Assembly (NCBI GenBank): GCA_937895465.1
Contig: CALAYY010000084.1
Span: 1-5,432, forward strand
Direction: 5' to 3'
DNA length: 5,432 bases
From: an uncultured Clostridia bacterium
GTDB lineage: Bacteria; Bacillota; Clostridia; Christensenellales; DUVY01
Shown here: positions 1 through 5,432 of the stretch, piece after piece
How positions within the stretch are numbered: position 1 is the stretch's first letter
Layout of the letters: the number at the start of each line of letters is the position of its first letter
Program-made: the position numbers and the translations under genes
The notes under the pieces: generated by a model
What the model was told of the DNA's origin: nothing
Database searches by the model: none
The model's input: the letters and a program-made list of their open reading frames with translations, nothing else

Positions 1-611
1 GAGCCTTGAGCTCCCACTACCAAGCTACCGTCTGAAAGCACTGTAGGACGATGATGTATCATTCGTGGAAATAACAGTACAGGTTCGGACCATATTACAT
101 CGTCTATTTCTTCAGCATCAAAGTTACTGCTTTTGATAGCGTAAGTTCCTGCATTTGTGGTTTTGTAATCGAAATAAATGATCCACATTTGATCATCATA
201 TAAAAAAAACAAAGGAAGGACTGTATATTCAGATTGCAGAACTGGGTCTATTATCATATATGGATCAATCCATGTCTTTCCGCCGTCTTCGCTATAAACT
301 ATAACACAATAATTTTGAACACGGGGTTCGGTAGGTCCTCCCGTATACCATGCTGCTCAAATTCGTTTTTGTGTAACCAAAATATTGGGGCATCCTTGCC
401 ATTGCCTGTCTGATAAGTTATATGTTTCTTCTAAACCGTTGTAAATAGCTTTATTCAAATCATTATTTTGATCAACAATAGTTATATCTGTTGAAAAATC
501 ATTGCTTATATTAGTCTTGGCTTGGATATACATTCCCTTTACTCCAAACAATATTGAAAGCATTGCAAGTGTAAACACTATAATCATGTCTTTTGTTTTC
601 TTATGAAACAT
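1..611 (-). CDS. Exported sialidase-like (BNR/Asp-box beta-propeller) protein, 3' end outside window, one in-frame TGA
   Basis: The frame opens at ATG 611-609 behind AGGAG (618-622, 6-base spacing) and runs off the left edge, giving 203 visible codons. Residues about 8-27 are hydrophobic after a KKTK stretch, so this is a signal peptide or N-terminal anchor and the protein acts outside the cytoplasm. After a short linker comes a sialidase-type propeller: WQGCPNILVT, then (across the TGA at codon 85) AAWYTGGPTEP, NYCVIVYS, a textbook Asp box SEDGGKTW (residues 107-114, bases 270-293), and later HHRPTVLSDGS. These resemble the PF13088-type exo-alpha-sialidase-like proteins of gut bacteria. The usual first catalytic arginine motif (RIP) is not seen; the equivalent place reads QGCP, so real sialidase activity is uncertain. 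The start overlaps the end of the hydrolase gene by 11 bases, so the two are co-transcribed. With the standard code it would end at 84 residues; the uninterrupted family similarity beyond the TGA argues that the gene is intact and TGA is Trp. Confidence 0.8.
357..359 (-). other. In-frame TGA (probable Trp codon) in the sialidase-like gene
   Basis: The codon at 359-357 is TGA and is codon 85 of the frame that starts at 611. Upstream it reads NILVTQKRI and downstream AAWYTGG in the same frame. Members of this sialidase-like family typically have a Trp here (pattern R-[IL]-W-A-x-W-Y-x-G-G). No insertion or deletion is needed to continue. I read this as Trp under translation table 4. A nonsense mutation of TGG is the alternative. 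Confidence 0.75.
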
Positions 612-1515
612 TATTATCTCCTAAGATTCTTTGAATCAAATATTCAATAAACTCTTTACTTTTTACTGAGGTTGATATATCTGCTTTTAGTGTATAATTA
701 TCTGGGTCAATTGTTGTGAATCCTCTTTTTTCACCTTCTGTTTCAATTTTTATGTATTCTGTTTTATAGTCGCAAAACTTTTGTGTTAATTCCGATATTG
801 TCAAAGCATCATGCATAAAAGGAGGTTTTTTATAATTTCTTTGTGCTACCCATAACTCTGTAATTTTATTTAATGTCATTACATATGGTTTTGAACTACT
901 ATTAAAATGATTTAATTCATCTTTTAATAAGTAAGTTTCTTTTGTAACATCATAAGTAATCATTTTAACAGGTACACAACAATTTAAAGCTTTTTGCGCA
1001 CTTTCGGGGTCACATTTAATATTCCATTCAGCATCGTTTGATGAAAAACAACCTCCCATCATAACAATGGAGTTTAACTTTTTATAATCTTCTGGATATT
1101 TTGTTGCAAAAAGACCTAGATTGGTAAGAGGACCCAAACACACTAAAGTTATTTCTCCGGGATGTTTATTTACCAAATATCTATAGAAATCTATTGCATG
1201 CTGATCTGAGTATGTGTATTGCTCCATTTCTTGGCTATAATGAGCCAGATTAGGTCTGCCGTCTTTGTTAACAGTATCATACGACCAGAAAAATATAGGT
1301 TCGTTAAGCGGGAAATCCTCACCGGCATATACTTCAATATCATTTCTTTCAAAATCATTTAATAATGATTTTACTATTTGCGCTCTTTGATGACAATTTC
1401 TATATACTGTTGTTATTCCGAGTATATCTATTTCTTTTGTGTTTAATGCCAAACTAATTGCATAAGCGTCGTCTATATCATCGCCTATATCTGTGTCTAT
1501 TATTATTTTTAACAT
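601..1515 (-). CDS. Nucleoside hydrolase-like protein (IunH superfamily)
   Basis: This 304-residue protein has no signal peptide and is presumably cytoplasmic. The family hydrolyses the N-glycosidic bond of ribonucleosides, releasing base and ribose, with a calcium ion held by an N-terminal aspartate cluster. That cluster is seen at residues 7-17 as DTDIGDDIDDA, a variant with two more residues than the classic DxDPGxDDA. Other family marks are CLGPLTNLGL (126-135), VMMGG (151-155), EWNIKCDPESA (163-173, matching the substrate-binding N and DPEAA region) and FMHDALTI (233-240, the His-Asp pair near the C-terminus). The length is normal (about 300-330). The ATG at 1515-1513 follows GAGG (1520-1523) only 4 bases upstream, 8 bases after the binding-protein stop; the TAA stop (601-603) lies inside the start of the next gene. 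The substrate is not determined: its place in a glycan-uptake operon suggests a ribosyl or other N-linked sugar compound, which is inference. Confidence 0.87.
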   Translation of the reverse strand: MLKIIIDTDIGDDIDDAYAISLALNTKEIDILGITTVYRNCHQRAQIVKSLLNDFERNDIEVYAGEDFPLNEPIFFWSYDTVNKDGRPNLAHYSQEMEQYTYSDQHAIDFYRYLVNKHPGEITLVCLGPLTNLGLFATKYPEDYKKLNSIVMMGGCFSSNDAEWNIKCDPESAQKALNCCVPVKMITYDVTKETYLLKDELNHFNSSSKPYVMTLNKITELWVAQRNYKKPPFMHDALTISELTQKFCDYKTEYIKIETEGEKRGFTTIDPDNYTLKADISTSVKSKEFIEYLIQRILGDNNVS

Positions 1516-1523
1516 GGTGCCTC

Positions 1524-3368
1524 TTATCTTTTTACTATATTTGTCGGTACTTGCTTGTAATATTGTGTATAGCCTGTTAATTTAATTTGCGGAGCTTGAT
1601 ATGAAGATAAGTTTTTTGGCCAAGCAAATGTTATCCCTAAACTTTGCTTATGCTTTTGAAAACATTTATTTTGATATTCAAGTAAATCCTCATAACCATA
1701 AATTTTGGCAGTAGCCAAAGTTGAATTATATTGTTCTAAAGCCTTTTGACTGTTTGAAGCAATGATTATTTGAGGTGTTTTATTTGCCCATAAGTTTATT
1801 AGATCGGCTTCTATTTCAACCATCTCGTTATAATCACGGTCATTAGGATCTAAAACAAATTTTAATCCACGCTTATCATAGGTGTAAGGCGTTAATGCAG
1901 CTTTGGAATTATACTGCAAATAATACTGATAAATATCCAATTCATCTCCTCGTATACTGGTCAATCTGACATACATGGGATTCCAAAGCAAACTCGTTGC
2001 CCTAAGTCCCAAAACAGTTTGCCTTCCGCTTTGAATATAATCCCACGCGTAATCAGTAAACTCTATTTGGCCATAATTATAAATATGATTTTTTGAGATG
2101 CCGTCAATTTCAATTTCTCTGCTTTCTCCTGGTCTTACAACATAATTGAAAGTTACGCCTTCTTGACCATAATACAACGAAACATGTCCTTGCTCTGAGA
2201 GCAACCAATCAAATATTTTTATCACTCTATCTATTCGTTTGCAATTTTTTGTTATCATTGTATATCTGTTGCCATATCCTGCCAGGTTTGTCAATAACGG
2301 TGCATCTCTGTCATCGTTAGTAATTACTATCGGTACATATTCAACATCTTTTTGGATATTAACGGTCTTAATATATGTAGCAAACTCTTGCGGCGAGCCT
2401 ATGAATGCAAAAACATAACCATTTTGAATATACCCACCGATTGCAGCTGAGGTTGCGCTTAGATTCCCTTGTGTTATAAGTCCTTTATTATATAACTCAT
2501 TTAAGAACAAGAGCATTTCCTTATACTCTTCTTGAGCAGGTTGATATGTTAAATTACCGTTAGAATCCTCAGCTTCAACACTAAAATATTCTGCAAGTTG
2601 AGTTATAGATAGACTGCCTTGTGAAGTAAAAGGCGCAAGCGCAACTGTTGGGTTGGTATAAGCGGGCAAATTATAATGGCTTTGCACCCATTGACACATT
2701 TCTATAAATCCCTGTTTTGTAGTGGTAGAAACATCTTGATCAAAATTAGGATTTTGTTGTTTCTTATAGTTTAAATAAGCTTCTAAATAGTCCTTTCTAA
2801 CAATAATTGCACCATTAGATATAAGTTGATTCCCCATTTCTGAAAATTCATTAATATCACTGTCTTTATAGCCGTTTGCAGGCAAACTATACAGATTACC
2901 ATCAGATGATTTGTAATAATCAAAGATGTTTTTTTCTATTCTGTCCAATATTGTAGGAGCTCATCTTTCTGCTAATCCATCAATCGGCCAACAATAATTT
3001 TCTTCTGCTAATTGTACTCTAATTGCGTAGTCGTTTATTGTTATAACATCTGGAAGCTTATTGTTAGCTAAATAAGTCCCCAATTTTGCTCCGTCATCAG
3101 TTACGGGTTTTATCCAATTAATTTTCACACCGGTTGTTTGATAGATTTTTTCTGTCATAGAATTGCTGATATAATAACTTGACGAATCTATATACCAATC
3201 AATTTCAACATCTTCATCATCTGGATCTATTTGAAGCCAACTATCAGTATCTTTATTCGCATATGGATAATCCGGATAGTCTTTTATGTTACCAGAACCA
3301 TTAAAATTACATCCAAAGAATGAAAAACTAATAATTAGAATCAAAATTATTAAAGTTGACCTTTTCAA
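1524..3368 (-). CDS. Extracellular solute-binding lipoprotein of a CUT1-type ABC transporter (LplA/YtcQ-like), one in-frame TGA
   Basis: Read through one TGA (codon 136), this frame gives 614 residues, somewhat longer than the roughly 500-570 usual for LplA/YtcQ-type binding proteins. It starts at TTG 3368-3366, chosen because a perfect AGGAGG lies 7 bases upstream and because it gives a complete lipoprotein signal: KR, a hydrophobic run, then the lipobox FFGC with Cys20. The mature protein would be lipid-anchored outside the membrane and deliver oligosaccharide to the two permeases. Family-like segments include LPDVITIND and CWPIDGLAER before the TGA, and APTILDRIEKNIFDYY, DGNLYSLP, GAIIVRKDYLEAYL, KIFDWLLSEQGHVSLYYG and QEGVTF after it. 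The two parts would otherwise appear as a 135-residue stub and a 474-residue remainder opening at a TTG with no ribosome binding site. Same frame and continuous similarity point to one intact gene with TGA as Trp. The stop is TAA (1524-1526). The ligand is unknown. Confidence 0.85.
2961..2963 (-). other. In-frame TGA (probable Trp codon) in the binding-lipoprotein gene
   Basis: The TGA at 2963-2961 is codon 136 of the frame starting at 3368. It joins WPIDGLAER to APTILDRIEKN without a frame change. In related binding proteins this stretch is of the form PLDDLIEKYAP, with an aromatic residue at this position, so Trp fits well. There is no Shine-Dalgarno sequence or ATG just downstream that would allow the second part to be translated on its own. 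Confidence 0.75.
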
Positions 3369-3375
3369 TTTAAAA

Positions 3376-3381
3376 CCTCCT
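3376..3381 (-). promoter_or_regulatory. Consensus AGGAGG ribosome binding site that fixes the TTG start of the binding lipoprotein
   Basis: On the minus strand AGGAGG (3381-3376) is followed by seven A/T bases and then TTG at 3368. It lies in the 18-base gap between the permease stop (3389-3387) and the lipoprotein start. A full-consensus site before a TTG codon suggests high-level translation of the binding protein relative to the permeases, as expected for a subunit needed in excess. Confidence 0.85.
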
Positions 3382-3386
3382 TAGGT

Positions 3387-4268
3387 TTAACCTTTTATTG
3401 CACCGTCAAAATTCCCTTTTATATACATCTTTAATATTGAGGGATAAAAAATCGTAATGGGAATAATTGAAACAATAATAGCGGCAAATGATAGCGTTGT
3501 AGTTGTAATCTGTTCATACAATGCACCGTCTAGTCCTTCAGGGATACTGGCATCTTTTATAAGGCGCATAAGAAAATATTGAAGTGTTATAAGACTTTCG
3601 CTCTGAGTGTAGAGCATTGTAGCCATATATGCATTCCAATGCGATAAGGCATTCCACATTCCTACTGTAATCAGAATTGGAGTTGATAACGGCATGTATA
3701 TTGACCACCAAATTATAAACTCATTAGCACCGTCTATTCTTGCAGATTCATGCATCTCATTGGAGATTCCTCTAAAAAACGATGATATTATTATCATGTT
3801 ATATACTGAATACATTGTAGGAAAAATATAAACTAAAAATGAATCATAAAGCCCTATAATATTAATGAGTAAAAAGAAAGGGATTAATCCTCCGCTAAAA
3901 AACATTGTAAACAAGTTGAAAATTTGAAAGAACTTTTTAAACCTCAAATTAGGTCTGCCAAATGCATATGCTACTATGGATGTGTACAATATACTAACGG
4001 AAGTGCCTATAACCGTTCTTAATACTGTATTTTTAAATCCAGTCCAAAGTCTGTTATCTAAGAATACTACTTTATAATTAGCTAATGTAAACTTACGGGT
4101 AAAAAGCCAAGTCCCTCCGCTTAAAAAATCAACACCGTCATTAAAAGAATTAATGATTACATACCAAAGGGGATAAAATGTAACAAAAGCAAAAATAATA
4201 AGAAGCCCATAAATAATATAATCAAAATAATTCATCTTATTTAATTTATTTTTTAACTTTAATCTCAT
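3387..4268 (-). CDS. Carbohydrate ABC transporter permease, YtcP/LplC-type (MalG-like)
   Basis: This 293-residue integral membrane protein is one of two permease subunits of a CUT1-family importer. Hydrophobic segments lie at roughly residues 16-40, 82-104, 115-139, 146-165, 190-206 and 257-277, consistent with six helices. The cytoplasmic EAA loop that contacts the ATPase is clear: ESARIDGANEFIIWWS and then YMPLSTP (about residues 174-197). The C-terminus, YIKGNFDGAIKG, is the typical KG...GAIKG ending of the LplC/YtcP branch. The ATG (4268-4266) overlaps the TGA of the upstream permease as ATGA and is preceded by AAGGGG about 9 bases upstream. The stop is TAA. The overlap implies translational coupling, as expected for two subunits of one heterodimeric channel. 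The transported sugar cannot be told from the sequence. Confidence 0.93.
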   Translation of the reverse strand: MRLKLKNKLNKMNYFDYIIYGLLIIFAFVTFYPLWYVIINSFNDGVDFLSGGTWLFTRKFTLANYKVVFLDNRLWTGFKNTVLRTVIGTSVSILYTSIVAYAFGRPNLRFKKFFQIFNLFTMFFSGGLIPFFLLINIIGLYDSFLVYIFPTMYSVYNMIIISSFFRGISNEMHESARIDGANEFIIWWSIYMPLSTPILITVGMWNALSHWNAYMATMLYTQSESLITLQYFLMRLIKDASIPEGLDGALYEQITTTTLSFAAIIVSIIPITIFYPSILKMYIKGNFDGAIKG

Positions 4269-5206
4269 AAAAACAATCCCCTTCCGGCAAATTTCTTACA
4301 TAAACTGTTGCTGATAATCAATAAAAGCACTGATATAACGGATTCAAATATTCCCATTGCAACGGCATAACTATATTTTCGCTGTGCAATACCTGTTTTA
4401 TAAATATAAGTTGCCAGTACTTCGCTTTTAGAAATATTAAGACGGTTTTGTAAAGTGTAAAATTGTTCAAATGAGTTTCCTAACAACCTACTAATATTTA
4501 ACAGTAGTAATACTAATATTGTCGGTATTATTGACGGTATAGTAATAAAAACAGCTTTTTGCAGCCTTGAAGCTCCATCTAAAGTTGCTGCTTCAAACAT
4601 TGATTGCTCAATTGATGTTATGGCTGCAATATAAATTATTGATCCCCATCCAACACTTTTTATCAAAGAAAAAATAATTATTTCCGCCCAAAAATATTCT
4701 GCATTACCTAAATTCACAGGATTATTTGAAGAACTCAAACCTAAAAATGAAAGAACAGGATTAACTACTCCTGTTGTCATATCTGTTAACGCAATAATGA
4801 TTCCTCCAAATACAATCCAGGAGATGAAATGAGGAAAAGATGTTACAAATTGGATAGATCTTTTAAATCCTTGATGTGTTACTTCATTAATCAAAAGGGC
4901 AAAAATAATTGGAGCTGGAAAATTAATTATTAACATCAACAAGTTCAAACCAATAGTATTAAAAAATACTCCCTTAAAATCAGGGTCAGTTAAAAAAAGC
5001 TTAAAGTTTTTAAAATCAACCCATTCAGAATTAAATAAAGAATTGATTATATTTAACTTTCTATCTCCGTCTTTAAAAGCAAGAAGAATTCCAGCCATAG
5101 GTGCATATGAAAAAATAATCAAAAATACAACACTTAACATAGCCATAAAAACTAGTTGAATTTCTGAGCTACCCCACTTTTTTCTATATGTGTCTTTTGG
5201 TATCAT
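4259..5206 (-). CDS. Carbohydrate ABC transporter permease, LplB/YteP-type (MalF-like)
   Basis: This is the first gene of the operon and the partner of the YtcP-type permease. I place the start at ATG 5206-5204, because AGGAG (5212-5216) sits 5 bases before it; a TTG seven codons further upstream (5227) has no ribosome binding site and lies only about 9 bases from the predicted transcription start. This gives 313 residues to the TGA at 4267-4265, or 315 (ending FLWD) to the TAA at 4261-4259 if TGA is Trp, which is the end used here. Family marks are YAPMAGILLAFKD near the first helix, the EAA loop FEAATLDGASRLQ (204-216) followed by ITIPS, NSFEQFYTLQN, the TYIYKTGI...YSYAVAMGIFES block, and the C-terminal GRGLF. 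About six membrane helices are evident. It should form the transmembrane channel with the next gene's product and use an ATPase encoded elsewhere. Confidence 0.92.
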
Positions 5207-5211
5207 TTGTT

Positions 5212-5216
5212 CTCCT
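5212..5216 (-). promoter_or_regulatory. Ribosome binding site AGGAG that decides the first permease start
   Basis: AGGAG on the minus strand is 5 bases from the ATG at 5206-5204. The upstream in-frame TTG at 5227-5225 has no purine-rich site at a suitable distance, so the shorter protein beginning MIPKDTYRKK is preferred over the longer frame beginning with KYIGEQ. Confidence 0.8.
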
Positions 5217-5234
5217 ATATATTTCAACTTTATC

Positions 5235-5263
5235 TTGTTTTTATTATAAATTTAGATTATAAT
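5235..5263 (+). promoter_or_regulatory. Probable promoter of the AraC-type regulator, interleaved with the operon promoter
   Basis: On the plus strand a perfect TATAAT (5258-5263) lies 17 bases after TTGTTT (5235-5240, only TTG matches the -35 consensus). Transcription would start near 5270, giving a leader of about 87 bases. The weak -35 suggests low or activator-dependent expression. AT-rich sequence makes chance TATAAT-like words common, for example TATAAA at 5275-5280, so the exact element is less certain than its minus-strand partner. Confidence 0.45.
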
Positions 5264-5271
5264 GCAGTCAA
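5243..5271 (-). promoter_or_regulatory. Sigma-A-type promoter of the transporter operon
   Basis: On the minus strand, TTGACT (5271-5266, five of six bases matching the -35 consensus) is followed after exactly 17 bases by a perfect TATAAT (5248-5243). Transcription should begin near 5236, leaving a leader of about 30 bases that carries the AGGAG site. This is the only strong promoter seen for the five minus-strand genes; no internal promoter or terminator was noticed between them. Confidence 0.8.
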
Positions 5272-5283
5272 TAGTATAAATCT
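5254..5283. repeat. Imperfect inverted repeat AGATT...AATCT in the divergent promoter, possible operator
   Basis: AGATTATAA (5254-5262) and TATAAATCT (5275-5283) form an imperfect palindrome around the operon's -35 element. TATAAAT also occurs twice in direct orientation (from 5245 and from 5275). A regulator bound here could influence both promoters. In AT-rich DNA such a match can arise by chance, so this is a weak call. Confidence 0.25.
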
Positions 5284-5356
5284 ATGTGTTTTTATGCTTT
5301 TCCGATATAGTGCTTTTAATATTTTTAATTATTATTTTTAAAAAGAGGAAAATATA

Positions 5357-5432
5357 ATGTTAAATTTTAAATACATTACAACAAAAAAATATAAATCAGG
5401 TCGTGTCATTCCTCCACATGGGCATAATTTAT
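5357..5432 (+). CDS. AraC-family transcriptional regulator, N-terminal fragment cut by the window edge
   Basis: The frame opens at ATG 5357-5359, with GAGG (5345-5348) 8 bases upstream, and continues open to the window edge, so only 25 residues are visible. Residues 15-24 read GRVIPPHGHN, the start of the cupin-like ligand-sensing domain common in AraC-type regulators of sugar operons, in which PPHxH begins the first barrel strands. The DNA-binding helix-turn-helix domain would be at the C-terminus, outside this window. Divergent placement next to a sugar transporter operon, with overlapping promoters, fits a local activator or repressor of that operon. The assignment rests on a short stretch plus context; another cupin-domain protein is possible. 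Confidence 0.6.
   Translation, partial: MLNFKYITTKKYKSGRVIPPHGHNL

Noticed and set aside
1524..2948. A separate 474-residue protein starting at TTG 2948
   Set aside because: There is no ribosome binding site, no signal peptide on what must be an exported binding domain, and it is in frame with the lipoprotein N-terminus across a single TGA.
1..3368. Degenerate operon with two pseudogenes
   Set aside because: Apart from the two TGA codons the frames are intact over hundreds of codons, with conserved motifs, ribosome binding sites and tight spacing; no frameshift, TAA or TAG interruption is seen. It cannot be fully excluded from this window alone.
4265..5227. First permease starting at TTG 5227
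   Set aside because: It has no suitable ribosome binding site and would start about 9 bases from the predicted transcription start; the ATG at 5206 has a well-placed AGGAG.
5281..5344. Terminator, riboswitch or small RNA in the leader of the regulator
   Set aside because: The stretch is A/T-rich with T-runs but I see no GC-paired stem before a T-run and no recognisable conserved RNA motif.
1..5432. TGA as Gly (SR1/Gracilibacteria code) or selenocysteine
   Set aside because: The sialidase-like context expects Trp, and the binding-protein site expects an aromatic residue. Gene content and codon use look Firmicutes-like, and neither protein is of a selenoprotein type.
1..5432. AGG reassigned away from Arg, as reported for some uncultivated Bacilli
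   Set aside because: AGG occurs several times. At least one, in the EAA loop of the first permease (DGASRLQ), is at a position commonly Arg in the family, so the standard meaning fits. The other sites are not informative by eye.

Overview
The window is a strongly AT-rich, Firmicutes-like stretch (AGA-dominated arginine codons, strong AGGAG-type ribosome binding sites, TAA stops). It holds most of one carbohydrate-uptake operon, read right to left on the minus strand, plus the first codons of a divergent AraC-family regulator on the plus strand at the right edge.

Layout in transcription order: a 150-base divergent promoter region (5207-5356); an LplB/YteP-type ABC permease (about 4259/4265-5206); a YtcP/LplC-type permease (3387-4268); a large LplA/YtcQ-type solute-binding lipoprotein (1524-3368); an IunH-superfamily nucleoside hydrolase-like enzyme (601-1515); and the N-terminal third or so of an exported sialidase-like (BNR/Asp-box) beta-propeller protein that runs off the left edge (1-611). 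The genes are tightly coupled (overlaps of 4-11 bases, or gaps of 8-18 bases), so they are probably one transcript. A near-consensus sigma-A promoter sits just upstream of the first permease. No ATPase gene is visible; transporters of this class usually share an ATPase encoded elsewhere. The likely logic is that a surface or secreted enzyme attacks a glycan, the transporter imports a fragment, and a cytoplasmic hydrolase acts on it, with AraC-type control. The substrate cannot be read from the sequence.

The most notable observation concerns the genetic code. Two genes, the binding lipoprotein (codon 136) and the sialidase-like gene (codon 85), are each interrupted by one in-frame TGA, while the reading frame and family similarity continue without any shift on both sides. 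In the sialidase-like gene the TGA falls exactly where the family has Trp. A third TGA ends the first permease inside an ATGA overlap, with a TAA two codons later. Every other visible stop is TAA. The simplest reading is that TGA encodes Trp here (translation table 4), used as a minority Trp codon (2-3 TGA against about 30 TGG). This would place the source among Mollicutes or another recoded, uncultivated lineage of Bacilli. The alternative is two independent TGG-to-TGA nonsense mutations. Read with the standard code, both genes would be wrongly annotated as broken.
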